Shown here piece after piece: positions 34,105 through 41,615 of a DNA stretch of 64,000 bases. The notes below the pieces were generated by a model, which was not told the origin of the DNA, did no database searches, and saw nothing but the letters and a program-made list of their open reading frames with translations. Both the position numbers and the translations under genes were made by a program. How positions within the stretch are numbered: the first letter of the stretch is position 1; every line of letters starts with the position of its first letter. Source of the stretch: an uncultured Neglectibacter sp. (lineage in GTDB: Bacteria; Bacillota; Clostridia; Oscillospirales; Acutalibacteraceae); contig CANSKS010000003.1 of the NCBI GenBank assembly GCA_947647615.1, forward strand, positions 45,219 through 109,218, read 5' to 3'.

Positions 34105-34141
34105 TTGACTTTTTTTCATTTCAGCTTTATTATTTAATAAA
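34105..34141 (+). promoter_or_regulatory. Promoter and operator of the sugar-phosphate isomerase gene
   Basis: -35 TTGACT (34105-34110), a 17-base spacer, -10 TATTAT (34128-34133). A perfect AT-rich palindrome, arms TTTATT/AATAAA (34126-34141), covers the -10 and is a fitting site for the divergent ROK repressor. The target assignment is inference. Confidence 0.65.
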
Positions 34142-34173
34142 CTTAATTAATTGAAAACAAGGGGAGATTCCCT

Positions 34174-34893
34174 ATGGAACAAAAAATTTTTAAAACAGAA
34201 CTGCAAATGGCAGAAGCTGCGGCAGAGCTTATAGAGGAAACGCTAAAAGAAAATCCTAAAAGCCAAATTTGCATTGCGGCCGGACATTCTTCCGTTCCCT
34301 TGTTCCGGGAACTGGTACGCCGCTTTCGAGAGGGCAGGCTGGATTTTTCCCAAGCCTATTTCACCGCCATGGATGAATGGAGCGGCATGAACGAAACCAT
34401 CCCCGGAAGCTGCGGCGACCTGCTGGTACGAGAGCTGCTTTCCAAGGTGAATTTCCCGCCAGAGCACATCCGTTTGGTGAACGGGAAGGCGAAAGATCCC
34501 CAGGCGGAATGCGAGGCCCTGAAAGCCCATGTGGAAGCCCACGGCGGCTTTGGTCTTTTGGTGCTCGGCATGGGCATGAACGGCCATTTGGCCCTAAATG
34601 AACCGGGTACCAGCTTTTCCCTTTCCTTCCATATCGGCAAACTGGACGAAGTCACGGTACAGGTAGGGGCAAAATATTTTGAAACCGCGCCCCAGCTTAC
34701 CGGCGGCCTCACCATGGGCCCCCAGGAGATCGCTCACTCAAAACGTGTGATACTGCTGGTATCCGGCGAAAGAAAAAAAGAGATCTTACGCCGTCTGCTG
34801 GAAAGCCCAATAACGGAAGAGCTTCCCGCCAGCTTTTTGAAAAGCCTGCCCCAAGCGGCCTTGTGGTATGACACCGCCTGCGCGCCTTTTTAA
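34174..34893 (+). CDS. NagB-like glucosamine/galactosamine-6-phosphate deaminase
   Basis: A 239-residue member of the sugar-6-phosphate isomerase family. Landmarks are the phosphate loop region AAGHSSVPLF, the acidic TAMDEW block and the catalytic segment LGMGMNGHLALNEPG with its His and Glu. After the NEPG motif most NagB proteins have an S-R-T-H run; here it is SFSLSFH, so the phosphate-binding arginine differs. An AgaI-like galactosamine-6-phosphate or another amino-sugar substrate is possible. It is monocistronic, with a ribosome site GGGGAG, and controlled from the promoter overlapped by the ROK-type palindrome. Confidence 0.8.
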   Translation: MEQKIFKTELQMAEAAAELIEETLKENPKSQICIAAGHSSVPLFRELVRRFREGRLDFSQAYFTAMDEWSGMNETIPGSCGDLLVRELLSKVNFPPEHIRLVNGKAKDPQAECEALKAHVEAHGGFGLLVLGMGMNGHLALNEPGTSFSLSFHIGKLDEVTVQVGAKYFETAPQLTGGLTMGPQEIAHSKRVILLVSGERKKEILRRLLESPITEELPASFLKSLPQAALWYDTACAPF

Positions 34894-35047
34894 ACCCAAG
34901 CTTTTGGGGCAGGATTTCTTTTCCCAGGCTTACCCATGACGCAAGCAAAGGACAGCTGGTGCCTTTACACGGCCCATCTCCGTTTGCGTTTAGATTTTTA
35001 TTTTCCAAAAGGGGCCTCGCCTCCTTTTGAACCCCACGTTTCCAGTT

Positions 35048-35070
35048 AGCTTCCCACAATAAAATTTGCC
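35048..35070 (+). repeat. Dispersed 23-base repeat, copy B
   Basis: Same sequence as 16122-16144 except at two positions, again intergenic. The two copies are about 19 kb apart. Confidence 0.5.
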
Positions 35071-35107
35071 AAAGCAGGGTTTGGGAAAACAACCCCCAAA
35101 AGGCAAT

Positions 35108-35218
35108 TTTAAAAACGCTAGTTTTTAAATCCTCTCGCACGATGGTGCAGGTTAGGGAGAACGGCAGGCCTTCCCTCGTGCGAAACCGACGGGCCAGGGA
35201 GAGCGATAAGCAGGTTTC
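35108..35218. other. Highly structured intergenic segment of unknown class
   Basis: Three stems follow each other: TTTAAAAAC/GTTTTTAAA with a GCTA loop (35108-35129); TCGCACGA/TCGTGCGA enclosing a GGGA/TCCC inner stem (35135-35183); and GAAACC/GGTTTC (35182-35218). No coding frame or known RNA family was recognised. It lies in the 405-base gap between two convergent genes, which otherwise holds the 23-base repeat and a terminator. It may be an RNA gene or a mobile repeat remnant. Confidence 0.4.
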
Positions 35219-35247
35219 GGATTGTGGAGGCTTGGGATAGACGACGA

Positions 35248-35273
35248 AGGGCGCCGCTGTTTTGCGGCGCCCT
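35248..35273. terminator. Terminator between convergent genes
   Basis: Perfect stem AGGGCGCCGC/GCGGCGCCCT with a TGTTTT-type loop, 26 bases before the stop of the minus-strand kinase gene. Confidence 0.7.
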
Positions 35274-35298
35274 CTTGTATGGGGAATGCGTTATGAGC

Positions 35299-36876
35299 TC
35301 AAGGCTTCCAGTGGGCTACTGCCGCCTGTTCTACCGGCAGGCAGGCGCTGTAGCGCTTGATGTATTCTCGGAACCCTTTGACGTCTTCCGGGTCGGGCGC
35401 TATGGTGGTGCTGTTGGCTCCGGCGAATATCCGCTGGTTCAAAAATTCTTCCAGGCTTTCCCCGGAATTTTTTTTCATGAGGTAGGCAGCCAGCAGGGCC
35501 ATACCGTAAGGCCCGCCTTCCCCGGCAGTTTCCATAACGCTGACAGGCACATCCATGGCAGCTGCCAGGAACCTCTGGCCCACCACCGGGGTTTTGAACA
35601 GGCCGCCATGGCCCAGGAGCTTATCCAGGGAAACATGCTCCTGCTGGAACAGAATATCCATCCCCAGCTTTAGGGCGGCCACGGTGGCGTAAACCTGGGC
35701 GCGCATAAAGTTTGGCAGGCTAATGGCTCCCGGCCCCCGCACCAGAAGAGGACGTCCCTCTTCCAAACCGGTAACCGGCTCCCCGGCAAAATAGTTGTAA
35801 GATACCAGGCCTCCGCAGTCCGGCATTCCAGCCAAGGCCTGCTCGTAAAGCAGGTCATAGAGGGCTGGCTTGGAAACCGGAGTCCCAAGTTGCTCCGCGA
35901 ACTGTCGGAACAGACCTACCCAGGCATCCAAGTCGGAGGTGCAGTTGTTGCAGTGGACCATAGCCACCGGAGCCCCGCTGGGAGTTGTCACCATATCGAT
36001 CTCGGGGTAACATTTGCTCAGGGGCTTTTCCAGCACAGCCATGGCAAAAATAGAGGTGCCGGCAGAAACGTTGCCGGTCCGCTTAGCCACCGTGTTGGTT
36101 GCTGTCATCCCCGTGCCCGCGTCGCCTTCGGGTGGGCAAAGAGGAATTCCCGGCTGCAATGTGCCCGAAGGGTCCAGCAGACGGGCCCCTTCTTCGGTGA
36201 GGCTGCCGGCCTCTTGACCGGCAGCCAGTACCTGGGGCAGCAGCTCCCGAAGCTTCCAGGGGTATTCCCCGCTGAGGCTATCGAACTCTTGGAGCATGGC
36301 CTCGTCGTAATTCATGGCATCGCTGTCAATTGGAAACATGCCGCTGGCGTCGCCTACGCCCAACACCTTCCGGCCGGTGAGCTTCCAATGGACATATCCA
36401 GCCAAGGTAGTCAAAAATGATATGCTTTTTACATGTTCTTCCCTGTTCAGCATGGCCTGGCGCAAATGGGCCACCGACCAGCGTTGGGGAACATTGAAGC
36501 CAAAAAGCTCGGTAAGCTCTTCCGCAGCCTGAGCCGTGGTGGTGTTGCGCCAGGTACGGAAGGGAACCAACAGAGCGCCGGTACTGTCAAAGGCCATGTA
36601 GCCGTGCATCATAGCAGAAAAGCCCATTGCCCCCACGGTGGTGAGCTCTGTGCCCAGCTTTTCCTTTACCTCCCGAGCCAAAGCCCGGTAGCTTTCCTGT
36701 ATTCCTTCCCAAACAGCGTCTAAACTATAGGTCCAGTAGCCCTGGGAAAATTGGCTTTCCCAATCGTAAGAGCCGGAGGCAACAGGAGCGAGGTCCGGCC
36801 CCAGCAATACTGCCTTCACCCGGGTGGAGCCCAGTTCTATCCCCAAGGCTGTTTGTTTTAAATCCACCGTTTTCAC
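35299..36876 (-). CDS. FGGY-family carbohydrate kinase
   Basis: Sugar kinase of 525 residues, typical in length for the family. The N-terminal phosphate loop [13 protein letters not shown], the ATP-site segment [20 protein letters not shown] and the C-terminal [17 protein letters not shown] adenosine motif are all present. Members phosphorylate xylulose, ribulose, gluconate, glycerol and others; the substrate cannot be read here. It is the last gene of a minus-strand operon with GH125, PHP and GH27 genes, so a sugar released from a glycan is the likely substrate. Confidence 0.88.
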   Translation of the reverse strand: MKTVDLKQTALGIELGSTRVKAVLLGPDLAPVASGSYDWESQFSQGYWTYSLDAVWEGIQESYRALAREVKEKLGTELTTVGAMGFSAMMHGYMAFDSTGALLVPFRTWRNTTTAQAAEELTELFGFNVPQRWSVAHLRQAMLNREEHVKSISFLTTLAGYVHWKLTGRKVLGVGDASGMFPIDSDAMNYDEAMLQEFDSLSGEYPWKLRELLPQVLAAGQEAGSLTEEGARLLDPSGTLQPGIPLCPPEGDAGTGMTATNTVAKRTGNVSAGTSIFAMAVLEKPLSKCYPEIDMVTTPSGAPVAMVHCNNCTSDLDAWVGLFRQFAEQLGTPVSKPALYDLLYEQALAGMPDCGGLVSYNYFAGEPVTGLEEGRPLLVRGPGAISLPNFMRAQVYATVAALKLGMDILFQQEHVSLDKLLGHGGLFKTPVVGQRFLAAAMDVPVSVMETAGEGGPYGMALLAAYLMKKNSGESLEEFLNQRIFAGANSTTIAPDPEDVKGFREYIKRYSACLPVEQAAVAHWKP

Positions 36877-36963
36877 TTTCCTTTCCAGGAATTTTATTTG
36901 GTTCCAGGAGATATTCCCGAATTTATTCCTTCGCCGGTAAAACAGGGCAGGGCGCGTTTTACC

Positions 36964-38271
36964 TTAAGTCTTTTCCAGCCGAAATACCGCGCTGGCGTGA
37001 GGAGCAAGGAGCACAGCGGCTCTGCCGCTCTCAAAGCTTTGGCACTCTCCTGTCCAAAGCTCTTTTCCCCTTTGTGCCTGGGGCCAAAGCTCCGCCAGTT
37101 CTGCAGCGATTTCCCTCTCCTCTTCGGAAAGGTTAAACAGGGCCACATATTTTTCCCCGGTTTCCCGGTTTTCCGCCGCCCACACGGCCTGAGTATCGTC
37201 CCGGCAAAGCTGTTCCGGCCTGCACAGAGGCGTCAGCATGGCCAGCACCTCCCGGTTGGTCAGCAGGGAGAACGTCCAGCTATCCAGCTTTGTCAGTTCC
37301 GCTCCCAACATCAAGGGGGAACCGAAGAGGCACCACAATGTCATCATGGTGCGCTGCTCCGTTTTGGTAAAGCCTGTTTTCCGCTCCCCATGGCCAAAGC
37401 CGCCGCCTATTGTGCCCAAAGGAAGCATGTCGCAGTCCGGGTAGCAGCCGGGAGCAATGTGGTCCTGCCAAATTTCACACCGGGGAAACATGGCCTTTAG
37501 GAGCTGCCAATCGTCCCAAAAATCGTCGGTGATACGCCACATGTTGGCGTATTTTTTGTATTGCCAGGATTTTTGTATGATAGCCGGCCCCGGCGACAGA
37601 GAAAGTACAATGGGGCGTCCGGCCTTTTGAATGGCGTTGTGAAGCATTACAATCTCGTGCCTGCGTTCAAAGCCTTTTTCGCTGTGGTCTACCAGGTTAT
37701 CGGTATTACAAATATCATCGCACTTGATAAAGTCTACCCCCCAAGAGGCATATAGTGCAATAAGGGAATCGTAATAGGCCTGGCCCTCCGGACAATCGCG
37801 AACGCCGTACATATCGGGATTCCAGCGGCATACGGAAGCCGGATCGGCCAGCATATCAGCTGTGACATCGGCACCCAGGATCTTGGCATGCTTCTGGGCG
37901 GCTGCCCGGGGAATTCCCCGCATCATGTGAATACCAAATTTCAAGCCCAGGCTGTGGACATATTCCGCCAAAGGCCCAAACCCCCTGCCCCCCTGGGAAG
38001 AAGGGAACCGCTCCGGGTCCGGTAACAGCCGGGAAAACTCATCCATTTCCACAGAACCAAAAGGAATGTATTGGAATTTTTCCCGCTGGGAACCCGGCTT
38101 ATGGGCATACCATTCAATATCGATCACCACATACTCCCAGCCGAATTCTTTCAGCTTCTCCGCCATGACCTTGGCATTTGCCTTTACTTGTTCTTCATTT
38201 ACTGTGGTGTCGTAGTAATCGTAGCTGTTCCACCCCATGGGCGGGGTGGGTGCGAAGCTGTTTTTATTCAT
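36964..38271 (-). CDS. Alpha-galactosidase, glycoside hydrolase family 27
   Basis: A 435-residue retaining alpha-galactosidase. The N-terminus PTPPMGWNSYDYY, the nucleophile motif DFIKCDDICN and the acid/base region WRITDDFWDDW match GH27 (alpha-N-acetylgalactosaminidase is a close alternative). No signal peptide is present, so it acts inside the cell on imported oligosaccharides. It starts 15 bases after the PHP gene and ends 87 bases before the kinase start. The C-terminal beta domain is of normal size. Confidence 0.92.
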   Translation of the reverse strand: MNKNSFAPTPPMGWNSYDYYDTTVNEEQVKANAKVMAEKLKEFGWEYVVIDIEWYAHKPGSQREKFQYIPFGSVEMDEFSRLLPDPERFPSSQGGRGFGPLAEYVHSLGLKFGIHMMRGIPRAAAQKHAKILGADVTADMLADPASVCRWNPDMYGVRDCPEGQAYYDSLIALYASWGVDFIKCDDICNTDNLVDHSEKGFERRHEIVMLHNAIQKAGRPIVLSLSPGPAIIQKSWQYKKYANMWRITDDFWDDWQLLKAMFPRCEIWQDHIAPGCYPDCDMLPLGTIGGGFGHGERKTGFTKTEQRTMMTLWCLFGSPLMLGAELTKLDSWTFSLLTNREVLAMLTPLCRPEQLCRDDTQAVWAAENRETGEKYVALFNLSEEEREIAAELAELWPQAQRGKELWTGECQSFESGRAAVLLAPHASAVFRLEKT

Positions 38272-38286
38272 GTCCCTTTTCCCCCC

Positions 38287-39255
38287 TCATAGCGAATCCA
38301 GGAAATAGGCGTTGGTGCCGCAGGAAAGGCCACGGCTGTCCCGGCATTGCAGGCGGAACCAGCCCTCCTTTCCCGTCAAGGAAAACTCCGCTTCCGTGAT
38401 GGTCCGGCCGCGCTCCGCAAGCTTTTGATGGCAGTCCCGGCCCTGAGAAATCACATAGATTTTTTCTACCGGAGAAGTCTTTACGAAAAGCTTTCCGTCT
38501 TTCAGGGAAAAATCTCGAATCTCCGGGCCCATGGACCAGTAAAAATTTCCTTTTTTCAAAGCGTCGATGGTGCTGGAGTAGTCGAGTCTTTCCGCCTGAA
38601 GCTGGATAAATCCCCCAAAGGAATCGCTTCCGGCGCTCTCCAAGGGAAAGCGATTGTGATTGTCGTCGGTAGCAAGGCAAAAAAGCCGCTGACCGGTACG
38701 AAGCATTTCGTCATAGGCTTGAGGGTGGAAGCCGTAAAGGCCATCCAATTCACAGCCGTGGTTGTAGATCTCCATGGCAAACAGGCCACGGAGGCCCTTG
38801 TAATCTTCATAATTTTGCAGGGACCAGTAAGGGTGGTTATAGCAAGAGAGGAACCCAAGCTCCGCCATTTCCTGCAAGTAACCGTTGATGGCGGCAAAGT
38901 CCCCATAGCGCCTGGGAGGAAGCTTGCTTTTCGCCTTTTCCTGTGAGTTCCGGGTTGGATCGGTGTCATACAAGTTAATATGGTAGGTCGAAAGGGTGGG
39001 CCAGCCGTCGGGAGATTTTGGAAAATCGTTGATATCTACCTCATAGGCTGCCAGAGGCAAAAAATTTTCGTCTTGCAGCTGCTTTTGCCAAACATAACGG
39101 TTGTGGTCGGTAAAGGCCACAATGGAATAGCCAGCCTCCCGGTAGGCGGCCTTCATCTCTTCCGGAGAAAAAATGCCGTCGGAAACCGTGGTGTGACAAT
39201 GCAGATTAGCCTTATAGTAGGGCTTTTTTTCCGAAAGGAAAACATGGTCTTTCAT
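38287..39255 (-). CDS. PHP-domain metallohydrolase
   Basis: A 322-residue protein of the polymerase-and-histidinol-phosphatase superfamily. Metal ligands appear as NLHCHTTVSDG (about 18-28) and FTDHN, with further His/Asp near CYNHPYWS and ATDDNHN. A C-terminal beta domain of about 90 residues follows (FSLTGKEGWFRLQCRD). Such proteins act as phosphoesterases on small molecules. Inside a glycosidase operon it may act on a sugar phosphate or phosphodiester-linked glycan, which is inference. It is cytoplasmic; ribosome site AAGGAGCG. Confidence 0.82.
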   Translation of the reverse strand: MKDHVFLSEKKPYYKANLHCHTTVSDGIFSPEEMKAAYREAGYSIVAFTDHNRYVWQKQLQDENFLPLAAYEVDINDFPKSPDGWPTLSTYHINLYDTDPTRNSQEKAKSKLPPRRYGDFAAINGYLQEMAELGFLSCYNHPYWSLQNYEDYKGLRGLFAMEIYNHGCELDGLYGFHPQAYDEMLRTGQRLFCLATDDNHNRFPLESAGSDSFGGFIQLQAERLDYSSTIDALKKGNFYWSMGPEIRDFSLKDGKLFVKTSPVEKIYVISQGRDCHQKLAERGRTITEAEFSLTGKEGWFRLQCRDSRGLSCGTNAYFLDSL

Positions 39256-39297
39256 AACAAAACGCTCCTTAGCAAAACGCTTCTTTGGGAATATGGG

Positions 39298-40578
39298 TTA
39301 ATCGCTGACCTCTCCCTCCAGCATTTGGGCGAACAGGGTGTTGGCCCAGGCAAACCATGGGCGAGTGAATTTGGAGGGGTCGTCTACGTGGAAACCCTCG
39401 TGCATGAAGTTGGTGCCTGCGTGAGTGTTGGCAATGGTCTTCAGGCACTCCTCCTTTTCCTCCTGGCTGATGCTGGTGAGAATTTGCATACAAAGGCCAA
39501 TATGCCAAATGAACCGGGGCGGTGTGTGGGGGCTGCCCACACCCTTGGCGACAGTGCCGCTGTAATAATAGGGGTTATCTTCCGAAAGCACAAAGCGGCG
39601 TGTGTTCTGGTAAATGGGGTCCTCTGCCGGGCGGTAGCCCAAATAGGGAATGGCCAACAGGCTGGGAGAGTTAGCGTCGTCCATCAGGTTATAATTTCCA
39701 AAGCCGTCGGTTTCGTAGGCATAGATCTTACCGTATTTCGGGTGATCTACCACGCCATAGGCCTCAATGCCGTCTTCTATTTCTTTGGAAAGCTCCAGGC
39801 AATCCTGGGCCAAGGCAGCATCCTCATAGCCGGCATTTACAAGTTCCGCCGCCTTGCGCAAGGCCACCACTGCCATCATGTTGCTGGGAATGAGATAGCC
39901 GAATTTGCAGGAATCGTCCGAGGGCCGGAAGCCGGACCAGGTCATGCCGGTAAAGTTTACAGGCCTGCCCTTGCCATTCATGGGCAGAGTGTCGCTGGGC
40001 ACAGGAGCGTTTTCCCGCACAAACCAGTAAGGAGAGCGTTCCCCGTGGCGCTGCTCTGTCCGGAACACAGAGACGATCTTCTGAACCATCAGCCGGAACT
40101 CCTCGGTGAAAATGGAAGCGTCTTTGGTAACCTGGTAATATTCGTAAGACAAATACAAGGGAGCGCAAAGGGAATCCACCTCATATTTCCGTTCCCAAAT
40201 CCAGCCGCTGGAAAAATCGGAATGGTCGTTCTCGCTGTAGCCCTTTTTTAAGGGGGCCCGGTTAAAGGCATTGGTGTAAGGGTCTAAATTCACATAAAAA
40301 GCGTGCTTTTCGATAACGCTTTTCAAAATAGCCTGGAGCTCTGGATCCTCCCCGGCGTATTTCAGGTAGGGCTTCAGCTGGGCGGCGCTGTCTCTAAGCC
40401 ACATGGCGGGGATATCCCCGGTGATGACGAAAAAGCTGCCGTCGGGGAGCTGGGTCACTGTAGTCTCCATGGTGTTGAGAAAGCATTGCTTTGCCAAAGG
40501 CGCAAGCTCCGGGTATTTTTTCTGGGTCTTTTCTTCCAGGGCTTGGGCCTTTTGAAGCAGAATTTTAGGTACGTTCAT
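39298..40578 (-). CDS. Exo-alpha-1,6-mannosidase, glycoside hydrolase family 125
   Basis: A 426-residue metal-independent alpha-mannosidase of family GH125. The family signature GDIPAMWLRDSAAQLKPY (about 50-67), the DHSDFSSGWIWERKYEVD block and LMDDANSPSLLAIPYLGY are intact. No signal peptide is present, so it trims imported alpha-1,6-linked mannosides, as found in N-glycan cores and yeast mannan. It is the first gene of the operon, with its own promoter and a nearby palindrome. The ATG follows GAGAGGAG. Confidence 0.93.
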   Translation of the reverse strand: MNVPKILLQKAQALEEKTQKKYPELAPLAKQCFLNTMETTVTQLPDGSFFVITGDIPAMWLRDSAAQLKPYLKYAGEDPELQAILKSVIEKHAFYVNLDPYTNAFNRAPLKKGYSENDHSDFSSGWIWERKYEVDSLCAPLYLSYEYYQVTKDASIFTEEFRLMVQKIVSVFRTEQRHGERSPYWFVRENAPVPSDTLPMNGKGRPVNFTGMTWSGFRPSDDSCKFGYLIPSNMMAVVALRKAAELVNAGYEDAALAQDCLELSKEIEDGIEAYGVVDHPKYGKIYAYETDGFGNYNLMDDANSPSLLAIPYLGYRPAEDPIYQNTRRFVLSEDNPYYYSGTVAKGVGSPHTPPRFIWHIGLCMQILTSISQEEKEECLKTIANTHAGTNFMHEGFHVDDPSKFTRPWFAWANTLFAQMLEGEVSD

Positions 40579-40593
40579 GGCGGTTTCTCCTCT

Positions 40594-40650
40594 CTTCGGT
40601 TATCCGAAGTTCTCTTTGCCCATTGTAGCATGGAACGGGGCGGGGGACAA
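40594..40650 (-). promoter_or_regulatory. Promoter and palindrome upstream of the GH125 operon
   Basis: Minus strand: -35 TTGTCC (40645-40650), a 17-base spacer, -10 TACAAT (40622-40627). Just downstream of the start site lies a perfect palindrome CTTCGG-N4-CCGAAG (40594-40609), well placed for a repressor. It does not resemble the AT-rich palindrome at 34.13 kb, so a different regulator is likely. Confidence 0.65.
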
Positions 40651-40684
40651 GCCCAAATGCCGGACAAATAAAAATAACGTTCCC

Positions 40685-40790
40685 CCGGGCCGAAGCGCCC
40701 GGCCTCAAAACCGGGAGCCTCCCGCGATCTCTTTCCCGGATGCAGCCGCTGCTTTTCCGCCGTCCGGTTCGGGGCGCGGCCTCGAACCGG
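40685..40790. other. Cluster of GC-rich hairpins
   Basis: Three perfect stems in a row: CCGGGC/GCCCGG (40685-40702), CGGGAG/CTCCCG (40712-40724) and CCGGTTCG/CGAACCGG (40764-40790). They lie between the divergent promoters of the GH125 operon and the nitroreductase gene. No U-runs follow. This may be a REP-like element. Confidence 0.45.
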
Positions 40791-40814
40791 GAAACACGGT
40801 TTGAAAAGGCGCTT

Positions 40815-40844
40815 TTGACAAAGCCAAGGAAGATGTGATATGCT
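40815..40844 (+). promoter_or_regulatory. Promoter of the nitroreductase gene
   Basis: -35 TTGACA (40815-40820), an 18-base spacer, -10 TATGCT (40839-40844), 31 bases before the ATG. Confidence 0.7.
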
Positions 40845-40874
40845 TAAAAAAATGAAAGATAAGGAGAAGATGCC

Positions 40875-41402
40875 ATGAATACTCTGGAAGCTATTTTTAA
40901 CCGGCGGAGCGTCCGGAAATTCACTCAAGAAGCCATTGGCAACGAAGCTCTGCACACCATTTTAAGGGCGGGCATGTCCGGCCCCAGTGCGATAAATTCT
41001 CGGCCCTGGCGTTTCCTGGTGGTCAAAGACCCTGCCACGCTTCAAAAAATGGCCGACGGCAACGGTTCCACCGCAGAGCCCCTGCGGCAGGCGGTTCTGG
41101 GAATTTTAGTGCTGGGCGACTTAGAACGGGCCATAGAGCGCGCTCCCGAATTCTGGGTAATCGACGCCTCCATTGCTTGCCAGAACATGCTCCTCGCGGC
41201 CACAGAGCTGGGAATTGGCTCCGTATGGCTGGGCACCTGGCCTGTAAAAGAAAAAGTAGAGGCTCAGCGCCGCCTGTTTTCCTTGCCGGAAACCGTAGTA
41301 CCCCATTCCATTTTAGCCTTCGGATATCCCGAAGCTTCCCAAAAACAGCTGCCCTCCAAAGGCGGCTATGAAGAAGACCGGGTACGCTTTGAAAAATGGT
41401 GA
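40875..41402 (+). CDS. Nitroreductase-family protein
   Basis: A 175-residue FMN-dependent oxidoreductase of the nitroreductase superfamily. The N-terminal FMN motif NRRSVRKFT (9-17), the GPSAINSRPWRF block and the C-terminal GYP are typical of the short clostridial branch. Family members reduce nitro compounds, quinones or flavins. The ATG follows AAGGAGAAG. It is monocistronic, with its own promoter and a terminator. The physiological substrate is unknown. Confidence 0.88.
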   Translation: MNTLEAIFNRRSVRKFTQEAIGNEALHTILRAGMSGPSAINSRPWRFLVVKDPATLQKMADGNGSTAEPLRQAVLGILVLGDLERAIERAPEFWVIDASIACQNMLLAATELGIGSVWLGTWPVKEKVEAQRRLFSLPETVVPHSILAFGYPEASQKQLPSKGGYEEDRVRFEKW

Positions 41403-41448
41403 TAAGGAAACTGAGACGCAGGCCGCAGCAAAAAAGAGACCACGAAAG

Positions 41449-41485
41449 GAACGGCGACGAGGATTTTCTTTGTCGCCGTTTTTTC
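41449..41485 (+). terminator. Terminator of the nitroreductase gene
   Basis: Stem AACGGCGAC/GTCGCCGTT followed by TTTTTT, 48 bases after the stop. Confidence 0.88.
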
Positions 41486-41565
41486 GCAATCACTTAGTTT
41501 GAAAATAAAGTTAAAAAGAAATATAATAGTCATATCAGATTAAATAGAAGATATTTTAATAGCAA

Positions 41566-41593
41566 TGGCGGCAAGAATTTTTTATTGCCGCCA
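41566..41593 (-). terminator. Terminator of the AT-rich orphan gene
   Basis: Stem TGGCGGCAA/TTGCCGCCA with an AT-rich loop, 22 bases after the stop of the minus-strand gene at 41616. Confidence 0.7.
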
Positions 41594-41615
41594 CTATTTA
41601 TGGTCAGTTAATAGT

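Noticed and set aside
34174..34893. The MNGH variant (Asn before the catalytic GH) in the NagB-like protein as a lost active site
   Set aside because: Asn at this place is, as far as I recall, common in Firmicute NagB proteins, so it is not evidence of inactivation; the change after NEPG is the more relevant one.
38980..40251. Plus-strand open frame of 423 codons opposite the GH125 gene
   Set aside because: The minus-strand product matches GH125 throughout, and the plus-strand frame has no ribosome site or family match.
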